Source of the DNA: Duganella sp. SG902
Lineage (GTDB): Bacteria > Pseudomonadota > Gammaproteobacteria > Burkholderiales > Burkholderiaceae_D
Reading direction: 5' to 3'
Assembly: GCF_013376005.1 (NCBI RefSeq)
Contig: NZ_JABMJK010000014.1
Location: 106,034-139,823, forward strand
DNA: 33,790 nt
The notes under the pieces are model-generated. The model did no database searches. It saw only the letters and a list, made by a program, of their open reading frames with translations, and was not told where the DNA came from. Made by a program: the position numbers and the translations under genes. Of this stretch, positions 24,183-31,327 are shown piece after piece. Position 1 is the stretch's first letter. Each line of letters begins with the position of its first letter.

Positions 24183-25102
24183 GCGGCCCCCATGCCGTTG
24201 GCCAGCGCGCCCTCGCGCGACTCGGCCTGGGCCACGCGGCCGCCGGGCGGCACATCGTGGGTGAGCCAGACATTGCCGCCGATGACCGCGCCGCGGCCGA
24301 GCGTGATGCGGCCGAGGATGGTGGCGCCGGCGTAGATCACCACGTCGTCCTCCACCACCGGATGGCGCGGCAGGCCCTTTTGCAGATGGCCCTCGGCGTC
24401 GGTGGGGAAGCGCTTGGCGCCCAGCGTGACGGCCTGGTAGAGGCGCACGCGCTGGCCGATGACGGCGGTCTCGCCGATCACCACGCCGGTGCCGTGGTCG
24501 ATGAAGAAGCCGGCGCCGATTTGCGCGCCCGGATGGATGTCGATGCCGGTGGCACCGTGCGCCAGCTCGGCGATGATGCGCGCCAGCAGCGGCAGGCCCA
24601 GGCCGTGCAAATGGTGGGCGATGCGGTAATGAATCATGGCCAGCACGCCCGGATAGCACAGCAGCACCTCATCGACACTGCGCGCCGCCGGATCGCCCTG
24701 GTAGGCGGCCAGCACATCGCTGTCGAGCAGGGTGCGGATGGCGGGCAGGGCGGCGGCGAAGCTGCGCACCGCGACCAGCGCGTCCTCGTGCACCGGGCGG
24801 CCGGCCTCGCCGCGCAGGCTGGCGTTGTAGGCCAGCTCGCGTTTCACCTGGTGCAGCAGCGCGTGCAGGGCGGCGTCGAGCGCGTGGGCGACGTGGAAAT
24901 CCTCGCTCTCCTGGCGCAGGTCGGGCGGGCCGAGGCGCATCGGGAACAGCACGCCCTTGAGGCAATCGATGATCGAGGACAGCGCGTCGCGCGAGGGGAA
25001 CTCGCGGTTGCCGGCCTCGCTGTTGCGGCGCTGGGTCTGGCGCCAGTTGTGGCGGGCCGCGTGCAGCGACTGCACCACGCCGGCGATGTCGAAGGTGGCC
25101 AT
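24179..25102 (-). CDS. cysE: serine O-acetyltransferase (CysE/EpsC type)
   Basis: The protein has 307 residues. Residues ~1-175 form a helical N-terminal domain. From ~195 come the left-handed beta-helix hexapeptide repeats with the CysE signature (ATGIDIHPGAQIGAGFFIDHGTG, read in parts), His-containing catalytic segments and GKRHP-like LPRHPVVEDDV. It transfers acetyl from acetyl-CoA to serine to make O-acetylserine, the cysteine precursor. The extended N-terminus is typical of the EpsC/NifP-like group found in family 2A encapsulin operons. Start ATG at 25102, 5 bp after the rhodanese stop. Confidence 0.92.
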   Translation of the reverse strand: MATFDIAGVVQSLHAARHNWRQTQRRNSEAGNREFPSRDALSSIIDCLKGVLFPMRLGPPDLRQESEDFHVAHALDAALHALLHQVKRELAYNASLRGEAGRPVHEDALVAVRSFAAALPAIRTLLDSDVLAAYQGDPAARSVDEVLLCYPGVLAMIHYRIAHHLHGLGLPLLARIIAELAHGATGIDIHPGAQIGAGFFIDHGTGVVIGETAVIGQRVRLYQAVTLGAKRFPTDAEGHLQKGLPRHPVVEDDVVIYAGATILGRITLGRGAVIGGNVWLTHDVPPGGRVAQAESREGALANGMGAA

Positions 25103-25107
25103 GGCGC

Positions 25108-25572
25108 TCAGTCCTGGATCCAGGGCAGGCCGCGGAAGCGCCAGCCGTCGTCCTTGCCGCGCTGCTGGTGCTCGTCGATCTCGCCCTCGAAGCCCTCCAG
25201 CACATTGAAGACGTGGACCAGGCCGGCCTTGGCGGCCGCCTCGGCCGCCAGCGCCGAGCGCTTGCCGCTGCGGCACAGCAGCAGGGCGACCGCCTCCTTG
25301 CCGCCGATCTTGGCCTCGAGCTCGCGGGCGAAACGGGGATTGCGGGTGAGCGCGGTGCCGGTGGCCCAGGCCACGTGCGCGCTGCCCGGCACGTGGCCGA
25401 CGAACTTGCGCTCCTCGGCGGTGCGCACGTCGACCAGCAGCGCCTGGCCGCTGGAGAACAGCTCCCAAGCCAGCGCCGGCGGCACGCCGCCGGCATACGA
25501 CAGGCCGTCGGCCCCGGCCTGGGATTGGATTGCCGCCAGCGGTGCCGGCAGATCGAGAGCGACTTCTGACAT
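25108..25572 (-). CDS. single-domain rhodanese (sulfurtransferase)
   Basis: The protein has 154 residues from the ATG at 25572, chosen because AAAGG lies 7 nt upstream. It is one rhodanese domain with the active-site loop CRSGKRS (Cys100) and the LLVDVRTAEE motif (~45-54). It moves sulfane sulfur between donors and acceptors. As first gene of the encapsulin operon it may take up or deliver the persulfide sulfur made by the cysteine desulfurase. No signal peptide, so cytoplasmic. Confidence 0.92.
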   Translation of the reverse strand: MSEVALDLPAPLAAIQSQAGADGLSYAGGVPPALAWELFSSGQALLVDVRTAEERKFVGHVPGSAHVAWATGTALTRNPRFARELEAKIGGKEAVALLLCRSGKRSALAAEAAAKAGLVHVFNVLEGFEGEIDEHQQRGKDDGWRFRGLPWIQD

Positions 25573-25649
25573 GACTAACCTTTGTGCGTTGATGGCGATA
25601 GACGCCAGCATACGACCCGTTTCCGCCAAACAAAACGAATAAAAACAAC

Positions 25650-25663
25650 TTCACAAAGGTGAA
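25650..25663. promoter_or_regulatory. inverted repeat in the promoter region of the encapsulin sulfur operon
   Basis: TTCAC-AAAG-GTGAA lies 78 bp upstream of the rhodanese ATG, in an A/T-rich stretch with no gene. The symmetry and position suit a repressor or activator site, perhaps for the operon's own XRE protein. Promoter boxes around it are not clear. Confidence 0.4.
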
Positions 25664-25679
25664 AAACAAATAAAGCAAA

Positions 25680-25762
25680 TCCGGGGTCAGGTCCTCCATT
25701 TCTACACGGCCTCAACAGCTGCGCTGTTGAGGCCGTGTAGAAATGGAGGACCTGACCCCGGA
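25680..25762. repeat. palindromic element copy 3
   Basis: Two perfect 40-bp arms (25680-25719 and 25723-25762) enclose a TGC loop, and one more base pair fits outside. The outer 33 bp equal copy 2 where they overlap. The inner part is CTCAACAGC instead of CTGCCGTAGC, changed on both arms together. It lies between two genes of the same direction, 12 bp past the S53 peptidase stop, so it may terminate that transcript before the encapsulin operon promoter. Confidence 0.95.
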
Positions 25763-25774
25763 TGCCGGTGGGCG

Positions 25775-27904
25775 TCAGCGCTTGGCGATGGTGACCGGGA
25801 TGCTGGCGGTGGCGCTGACGCCGGCGCCATCGGTGGCCGTGACTTTCAGGGTGTAGCTGCCGGCCACCGGCGACGGCCAGGCCACCACCACGTTCATGCC
25901 GCTGGCGCTGAAGCTCATCCCCAGCGGCGCGCCCGAGATGCTGAGCGAGACCGCGCCGCTGTTGCTGACCTTGACGGCGATGCTGCCGCTCAGCGCCTTG
26001 CCCACCACGCCGCTCAGCGCGCTGGCGGTGATCACCGGCGGCGTCGACGAGGCCTTGGTGGTGGTCGTGGTGGTGCCGCCCGCCGCCGCGACCACCACGC
26101 TGTACACGCCCTGCCCGCTCAGGCCGTTGACGCTGTCCTTGGCGGTGACGCTGACGTTGTAGCTGCCGGCCACCGGCTTGGCCCAGCTGACCACGCCGGC
26201 GCCGCTGATGCTCATGCCGGACGGCGCGCCGCTCAGCGCGTAGGTGACGGCGTTGCTGGCGGTGACCGCCACCGTGAAGCTCAGCGCGGTGCCAGCCTTG
26301 CCGTTGATGGTGGCGCCCGACACCACCGGCGCGGTCTGCACCGTCAGCCCGGACAGGGTGGACAGCAGCGCCGCGCCGTTGGGCGTGCCGAGGCCGGTGG
26401 CCTGGTCGTAGCCCACTTCGCCACTGCAGCCGCCGCAGCTGCCGTGGCTGCCCTTGGTGATGTCGGCGAACACGCTGGCGTAGGTGCCGGCCACGGTGGC
26501 GATGTTGGTGTACAGCGCGCTGTGCGGCTGCGCCAGCGCGGCCTTGCCGTTCTGCGCGCGCAGGGCGTTGGCGACGGCGATCAGGCCGGCCCACTGCGGC
26601 GTCGACAGGCTGGTGCCGCCCACGCTGGTCCACTTGACGGTGCTGCCGCCGCCGGCGATCACCGCCACGTACTGGCCGCTGTTCGGATCGGCGTTGAAGG
26701 CGACGTCCGCCACCGTGCGGCGGCTGGCCGTGCCCATGCCGGGGACGGCGGTGCTTTGGTAGGCCGGCGTGGCGACATACTGGCTGACGCCGCCGCCGGT
26801 GCTGGACCACACCACCTCGGAACGCGCGCCGGCGCCGCTGTAGCTCAGGGTGGTGCCGCCCACCGCCAGCACCTTGGGCGAGACCGACGGCCACGAGACC
26901 GCCGCGCCCGAGTCGCCGGTGGCGGCCAGGTAGGTCATCTTGGCGCCCGAGAACACGCTGTCGGCGGCGCTGGTGCCGCTGGTCTCGCTGCCGCCAAAGC
27001 TCATCGAGACGATGCCCGGCCCCAGGTTGTTGGCCAGGCGCACGCCGCCCAGCAGATTGTCGTACGAGGCGCTGGCCGCCTCGATCAGCACGATGCGCGC
27101 CAGCGGCGCGGTGGCGTGCGCCCATTGCACGTCCAGCGCGATCTCGGTGGCCCAGCCGGAGTCGTAGGCCGGCGCGGTGGCGGTCATGCCGCCGGCGGCG
27201 GTGCTGTACACGATCGACAGCTCGCAGGCGCTGGAGGACGCGGCCGCCAGCGGCAGGCTGGCGTTGGTGGCGATGGTCTTGGTGGCGCAGACCGGCAGGC
27301 CGAACTTGCTGTTGAACGCCGCCAACTCGGCCGCCACGTTCGGGTTGTGCATGGCGTCGACAATGTAGATGGTCTGGCCGGCGCCGAGCTGGGCCGCCTG
27401 GGCAGCCGTCAGGTTGCTGTAGCTGGACGGCAGCGCCGGCAAGCCGTAGGCGGCGCGGATTTGCGCCGGGGTGTAGGTTACCACCGTGGTGCTGGTGGCC
27501 AGCGGCGTGGCCGAGCCGCCGCCATTGTCGGTCGCTTCGACGGCGGTGGCGCCGCGGTTGGCTTGCACCTGGCGCAGCCGGTCGACCGTCAGCTGGCGCG
27601 AGCTCAGGCGGCGGAACGCCGACGGCACGGTTTCGGTGTGCACGGTGGTGGGCGCGGCGGCGCCGGGCGCGACATCCTCGGGTGCGTCCAGCAGCACCGG
27701 CGCCATGTGGAACGCTGGCTGGGCGAATTGCTGGGCGTCGGCGGCCGGCAGGGTGCCGTCATCGAGTTGCAGGACGGTGGAGGCGGTGGCCAGCGGCGCG
27801 GCCGCTTGCGCCTGGGGGGCGTCGGCGCCGTTCTCGCTGCCGCCGCAGGCGCTCAGCAGCGCGGCGATGCAGGTCAGCGACAGCGCGCGGGGGAAGTGTT
27901 GCAT
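25775..27904 (-). CDS. S53 family peptidase (sedolisin-type) lipoprotein with two Ig-like C-terminal domains
   Basis: The protein has 709 residues. It starts with a lipoprotein signal (MQHFPRALSLTCIAALLSAC, lipobox Cys20). A short pro-region is followed by the sedolisin domain: WATEIALDVQWAHA (~249-262) carries the catalytic Glu and Asp, ATGDSGA (~327) the oxyanion Asp, and GGTSLSTPQW (~430) the nucleophile Ser. ITKGSHGSC and GYDQATGLGTP near 480-505 mark the calcium-site end of the domain. Two He_PIG-like Ig domains follow (~515-600 and ~620-709), split by a Thr-rich linker. Members are acidic-pH serine-carboxyl peptidases. Start ATG at 27904 with GAGA upstream. Confidence 0.92.
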   Translation of the reverse strand: MQHFPRALSLTCIAALLSACGGSENGADAPQAQAAAPLATASTVLQLDDGTLPAADAQQFAQPAFHMAPVLLDAPEDVAPGAAAPTTVHTETVPSAFRRLSSRQLTVDRLRQVQANRGATAVEATDNGGGSATPLATSTTVVTYTPAQIRAAYGLPALPSSYSNLTAAQAAQLGAGQTIYIVDAMHNPNVAAELAAFNSKFGLPVCATKTIATNASLPLAAASSSACELSIVYSTAAGGMTATAPAYDSGWATEIALDVQWAHATAPLARIVLIEAASASYDNLLGGVRLANNLGPGIVSMSFGGSETSGTSAADSVFSGAKMTYLAATGDSGAAVSWPSVSPKVLAVGGTTLSYSGAGARSEVVWSSTGGGVSQYVATPAYQSTAVPGMGTASRRTVADVAFNADPNSGQYVAVIAGGGSTVKWTSVGGTSLSTPQWAGLIAVANALRAQNGKAALAQPHSALYTNIATVAGTYASVFADITKGSHGSCGGCSGEVGYDQATGLGTPNGAALLSTLSGLTVQTAPVVSGATINGKAGTALSFTVAVTASNAVTYALSGAPSGMSISGAGVVSWAKPVAGSYNVSVTAKDSVNGLSGQGVYSVVVAAAGGTTTTTTKASSTPPVITASALSGVVGKALSGSIAVKVSNSGAVSLSISGAPLGMSFSASGMNVVVAWPSPVAGSYTLKVTATDGAGVSATASIPVTIAKR

Positions 27905-27998
27905 GGCTATCTCTCGAATGGGGAGGGTCGAGAAAATAGTAACAAATTCCCGTACGGAAATATATTGAAACGGGCGTAAAACCGCGTAAAGGCCGACT

Positions 27999-28901
27999 TC
28001 ACGGCGCTGGAAGCGCTTCCCCCAGGAGGTAATCACGCAACAGACGGGCGCTGGGACCGATCCGTTGCGAGTGAACCAGGAAGATGTCCAGCGGCGCCGT
28101 CTCGACCTCCGGCAACACCCGCACCAGATCGCCGGACGCCAGCAGCGCCGCCGCGTCGTAGGCCGGCAGGCGGGCGATGCCTTCGCCGGCCAGCACGAAC
28201 GCCAGCCGCGAGGCGGCGCTGTCGGTCACCACGTCGCCCCGGACCGCGACCTGCACCTCCTCGCCGTCGATGCGCAGCGTGGCGGCGCGCTGTGTCGGCG
28301 GATACAGCACCCAGCGGTGCTGCTCCAGCTCCGCCACCGACTGCGGCGCCCGGTAGCGCCGCAGATAGGCCGGCGCCGCGCACAACATGGTCGGCTCGCG
28401 CACCAGCCGCCGCGCCACCAGCGAGGAATCGGCCAGCGGCCCGGCGCGCACCGCCAGCTCGATGCCCTGCTGCACCAGGTCGACGTTGGCGTCGTTCATC
28501 GCGACATGCAGGCGGATCGCCGGGTAGCGGCGGCGAAATTCCAGCAGCGCCGGCATGATGCGCTTGCCGCCGAAGTGGTGCGAACAGGTGATGCGCACCT
28601 CGCCGCGCGGCTCGGCGCGCAGCAGCTCCATGCCGCGGATGCCGTCGTTGGCCTCGTCCAGCAAGCGCTCGCAATGCACGCGGAACGCCTCCCCGGCCGG
28701 CGTCAGGCTGAAGCTGCGCGTGCTGCGCTGGGCCAGCGGCACGCCCAGCTTGGCTTCCAGCGTGCGGATGTGGTGGCTGACCACCGCGCGCGTCAGGCCC
28801 AGCGCCCGGGCGCCGGCGGCGAAGCTACCGGCGCGCACCACGGTGGCAAACACCGCCATGGCGCGCAATTCGTCGAGGATGGGGGAAGGATCGCTCATCA
28901 T
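27999..28901 (-). CDS. LysR-family transcriptional regulator
   Basis: The protein has 300 residues with an N-terminal winged HTH at ~12-70 (FATVVRAGSFAAGARALGL, then SHHIRTLEAKLGVPLAQRSTRSFSLTPAG in parts) and a periplasmic-binding-like effector domain at ~95-295. The SHHIR recognition segment is typical of CrgA-like LysR proteins. Two adjacent ATGs at 28901 and 28898 are possible starts. It is divergent from the Hsp31-like/ABM gene pair at 29019, which it probably controls. Confidence 0.9.
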   Translation of the reverse strand: MMSDPSPILDELRAMAVFATVVRAGSFAAGARALGLTRAVVSHHIRTLEAKLGVPLAQRSTRSFSLTPAGEAFRVHCERLLDEANDGIRGMELLRAEPRGEVRITCSHHFGGKRIMPALLEFRRRYPAIRLHVAMNDANVDLVQQGIELAVRAGPLADSSLVARRLVREPTMLCAAPAYLRRYRAPQSVAELEQHRWVLYPPTQRAATLRIDGEEVQVAVRGDVVTDSAASRLAFVLAGEGIARLPAYDAAALLASGDLVRVLPEVETAPLDIFLVHSQRIGPSARLLRDYLLGEALPAP

Positions 28902-28914
28902 TGTATTAATTGGT

Positions 28915-28920
28915 TTGACA
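28915..28920 (+). promoter_or_regulatory. -35 box in the LysR/Hsp31-like divergent promoter
   Basis: A perfect TTGACA lies in an A/T-rich 117-bp gap. The -10 at 16-18 bp is weak, which suits an activator-dependent promoter of the LysR type. Confidence 0.3.
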
Positions 28921-29018
28921 TTGAGTCATCTTAGCAGCATCTACTGCCCGGCGCCGAAGCGGCCTATATTGAGCACATGCCCGCAAAAAAAGGGTTCACT
29001 CACTACCAGGAGCTTGCC

Positions 29019-29699
29019 ATGAACACCAAACACGTACTGTTTATTTTGACAAACGCCGCCGAGATCGGTCCGAACCACCGCGCCACCGGTTACTTCTTTC
29101 CCGAAGTCGCGCACCCGTATGCGGTGTTCGACCAGGCCGGCGTCGCGGTGGAATATGCGTCGCCGCTGGGCGGCGCGATTCCGGAGGATGGCTACGACGC
29201 CGCCGACCCGGCACAACTGGCCTTCCGCAACAGCGCCGCGCTGCGCCGTCTGAACCACAGCCGCAAGCTGTCGGAAGTCGATGTGCGCGATTACGACGCC
29301 ATCTTCTTCCCAGGCGGCCTCGGCCCGATGGTGGACATCGCCCAGGACTCCGACGTCAAACAGGCCGTGCTGCGGGCCTGGGAGGCGGGCAAGGTCGTCG
29401 CCGCCGTCTGCCACGGCCCGGCCGCCTTCCTCGGCGTGCAACTGGCGGACGGCACGCCGCTGGTGCGGGGCCGCAGGCTGACCTCGTTCTCGAACGACGA
29501 GGAAGCCGGCTACGCCCAGGCCGACGTGCCGTTCAACCTGGAAACCGCGCTGCGCGCCGAAGGCGCCGACTATGCGGCGGCCGACGTGTGGCAGGAAAAC
29601 GTGGTGGTCGATGGCCGCCTCATGACCGGGCAGAATCCCGCCTCGGGCGCAGCGTTGGCGAAGCAAATCGTCAAGGCCCTGCAAGAGGTGGCGGCATGA
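29019..29699 (+). CDS. Hsp31-like type 1 glutamine amidotransferase-fold protein (DJ-1/PfpI superfamily)
   Basis: The protein has 226 residues from the ATG at 29019, chosen for AGGAG 7 nt upstream; the in-frame start at 28977 lacks one. It carries Glu15 (NAAEIGPNHRATGYFFPE), FFPGGLGPM (~96-104) and the nucleophile motif VCHGPAAFL (Cys131, His132). This pattern is the Hsp31/YDR533C-like group, many of which act as glutathione-independent glyoxalases or protein deglycases. It overlaps the next gene by 4 bp (ATGA). Confidence 0.9.
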   Translation: MNTKHVLFILTNAAEIGPNHRATGYFFPEVAHPYAVFDQAGVAVEYASPLGGAIPEDGYDAADPAQLAFRNSAALRRLNHSRKLSEVDVRDYDAIFFPGGLGPMVDIAQDSDVKQAVLRAWEAGKVVAAVCHGPAAFLGVQLADGTPLVRGRRLTSFSNDEEAGYAQADVPFNLETALRAEGADYAAADVWQENVVVDGRLMTGQNPASGAALAKQIVKALQEVAA

Positions 29700-29992
29700 G
29701 CGCAGGCGTCATCACCGTGGTGGCGCACTGGCAACCGCTGGACGGCAAGCTGGGCGAGGTGCTGGCCGCGCTGGCGGCCATGCGTCCGCAAACGCTGGCG
29801 GAGCCGGGCTGCCTCGGCTACGAAGTCTACCGGGGCGTGGATGGCCCGCACCAGTTGCTGCTGCTTGAGCACTATCGCGACCAGGCGGCACTGGAGGCGC
29901 ATCGCCAGTCCGAGCACTACCAGTCGCTGGTGATCGGCCGTGCCCTGCCCTTGCTGGCCGGGCGTCAGGTCGAGCTGCTGCAGGCCGCGTAA
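29696..29992 (+). CDS. antibiotic biosynthesis monooxygenase (ABM/YgiN-like) protein
   Basis: The protein has 98 residues and a dimeric ferredoxin-like ABM fold: V-x-AHWQPLDGKLGEVLAAL, EPGCLGYEVYRGVD, LLLEHYRDQAALEAHRQSEHY. Relatives act on quinones or haem-like substrates, or detoxify reactive carbonyls. Start and stop overlap with the Hsp31-like gene shows they are one operon. The ORF ends 5 bp before a strong hairpin. Confidence 0.88.
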   Translation: MSAGVITVVAHWQPLDGKLGEVLAALAAMRPQTLAEPGCLGYEVYRGVDGPHQLLLLEHYRDQAALEAHRQSEHYQSLVIGRALPLLAGRQVELLQAA

Positions 29993-29997
29993 TCCAC

Positions 29998-30033
29998 CGG
30001 GCAAGCGTGATCAAGTCGATCAGCGCTTGCCCG
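29998..30033. terminator. bidirectional hairpin terminator
   Basis: CGGGCAAGCG plus TGATC pairs with GATCA, one bulged G, and CGCTTGCCCG around a 5-nt loop, a 15-bp stem. It lies between the convergent ABM gene (ends 29992) and the membrane protein gene (ends 30044). There is no long T-run. Confidence 0.7.
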
Positions 30034-30043
30034 ACTAGCGATC

Positions 30044-30418
30044 TCAAGCGGCCTTGGTTTTGGCGCGCAGGAAAAAACAATAGCCGATGCTCACCGCCAT
30101 GCCGGCGACGATCGCGCCGCAGCCCAGCACCACCGCGACCGGAATCGGCGCGAACGCCCACAGTCCCGCGTAGACCAACCCGCTCAGCGCCATCGCCCAG
30201 CCGCCAACGCGCCGGACCTTGCGCGCCCAGGCGGCGGGAACAAAGGCCTTGGGCATCTGGTTGCCGGACCATGCCACCATCAGGCCGATCAGGCTGATGA
30301 CGATGCGGGTCCCCGTCTCCGCCTCCAGATAACCCGTTTCCCGCGCCAGCCTGACGCCAAGCGCCGCCACCAAGATGCCCACGCCCCAGGCCAGACCACC
30401 CATCACGTCCTTGCTCAT
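30044..30418 (-). CDS. small multi-pass membrane protein, possibly SdpI-like
   Basis: The protein has 124 residues with about four membrane segments (~8-24, ~37-52, ~70-88, ~92-112). AAGGAG lies 8 nt before the ATG at 30418. It starts 5 bp after the stop of an SdpR-like repressor. The segment GNQMPKAFVPAAWARKVRR then GG loosely resembles the SdpI/YhfL domain, and SdpR-SdpI pairing is known in Bacillus, so an immunity-like or envelope-stress role is a guess. Ends 10 bp from a hairpin terminator. Confidence 0.75.
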   Translation of the reverse strand: MSKDVMGGLAWGVGILVAALGVRLARETGYLEAETGTRIVISLIGLMVAWSGNQMPKAFVPAAWARKVRRVGGWAMALSGLVYAGLWAFAPIPVAVVLGCGAIVAGMAVSIGYCFFLRAKTKAA

Positions 30419-30423
30419 CGCGA

Positions 30424-30711
30424 TCACTCCTTCTCAGATGCCCCGGCTTGCGCGCCCGGGCCAAACGATTGAACGAAACCCAACAGCGCGTCTTCCAGCA
30501 CCGTCAGCTTCAAGTGGTAAATCACGGACTTGCCGGCCTTCTCTGCGTGCACGAGATCGGCCTCCTTCAATATCGCGAAATGCGCCGACATGGTCGGCTT
30601 CGACACATTGAACTGATCACTGAGCTCGCCTGCGCTCATGGGGCCCTTGCGCAGCAACTGCAGCACGCGGCGGCGGGTGGGGTCGGAGAGGGCTTTAAAG
30701 ACTTGGCTCAT
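30424..30711 (-). CDS. ArsR-family autorepressor (SdpR-like)
   Basis: The protein has 95 residues and is a winged-HTH ArsR protein: VFKALSDPTRRRVLQLLRKG, then MSAGELSDQFNVSKPTMSAHF and the wing VHAEKAGKSVIYHL. There are no Cys residues, so it does not sense metals or thiols in the usual way. The opening and SKPTMSAHF recognition helix match the SdpR autorepressor group. A 20-bp perfect palindrome overlaps its promoter, and no Shine-Dalgarno is visible. First gene of a two-gene operon with the membrane protein. Confidence 0.88.
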   Translation of the reverse strand: MSQVFKALSDPTRRRVLQLLRKGPMSAGELSDQFNVSKPTMSAHFAILKEADLVHAEKAGKSVIYHLKLTVLEDALLGFVQSFGPGAQAGASEKE

Positions 30712-30715
30712 GATG

Positions 30716-30735
30716 CGATAATTAGCTAATTATCG
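30716..30735. promoter_or_regulatory. 20-bp perfect palindromic operator of the SdpR-like operon
   Basis: CGATAATTAGCTAATTATCG is a perfect palindrome 4 bp from the ATG at 30711. It covers the spacer and -10 (AATTAT, 30723-30718) of a promoter whose -35 TTGACT is at 30746-30741 with 17-bp spacing. Binding would block RNA polymerase, which is autorepression. The predicted start site falls on the ATG. Confidence 0.8.
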
Positions 30736-30831
30736 AAATGAGTCAAGAGGAATCTGAAGCGGGCACATCGGCCCGCGCCGTCGAAACAGCGTATAGTCAC
30801 GCGGTATCACCCTTTGCAAGAGAGGCCAGCC

Positions 30832-31311
30832 ATGCAAACGCCCGCGTTGACCATCGCCGCCGCGATCGCCCTGGCGATCGCATCGTCCAACGCTGCCGCG
30901 ACGGCGAACGTCAGCTACGTGAATACGGACGCCATGACCGACGTGCCGCGCCATTACAAGGACCTGGAGTCGATGGAGTACGTCTTCACCCAGCACCTCA
31001 GCCAGCTGTCCGAGCGGCTCCCCGCCGGGCAGGTGCTGAAGGTGGAGTTCCTGGACATCGACCTGGCCGGCGACGTGTTCCCGCGCGTCCCGGTGCGCGA
31101 CATCCGCGTGACCAAGGGCCAGGCCGACTGGCCGCGCATGCACTTGCGCTACAGCATCGAGCAGGACGGCAAGGTGGTCCGCGGCGGCGAGGCCAAACTG
31201 GCCGATCCGAACTACCAGCTTGGCGTGAATATGTACCAGCAAGACCTGTACGGTTACGAGAAACAAATGCTCGATAACTGGTTCCGCAAGGAGATCTTGC
31301 CGCAGAAATAA
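30832..31311 (+). CDS. DUF3016 periplasmic protein
   Basis: The protein has 159 residues with a signal peptide (MQTPALTIAAAIALAIASSNAAA). The mature part matches DUF3016: V-x-YVNTDAMTDV near the start, LPAGQVLKVEFLDIDLAG in the middle and YEKQMLDNWFRKEI at the end. The function of the family is not known. The ATG at 30832 has AGAGG about 8 nt upstream. A TATAGT -10-like box lies ~40 bp upstream. It stands alone, convergent with the LuxR gene 16 bp away. Confidence 0.85.
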   Translation: MQTPALTIAAAIALAIASSNAAATANVSYVNTDAMTDVPRHYKDLESMEYVFTQHLSQLSERLPAGQVLKVEFLDIDLAGDVFPRVPVRDIRVTKGQADWPRMHLRYSIEQDGKVVRGGEAKLADPNYQLGVNMYQQDLYGYEKQMLDNWFRKEILPQK

Positions 31312-31327
31312 GACAGCCCACGCGGCG

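Noticed and set aside
28009..28020. GGAAGCGCTTCC palindrome at the end of the LysR gene
   Set aside because: It lies inside coding sequence at the C-terminus and has no promoter context.
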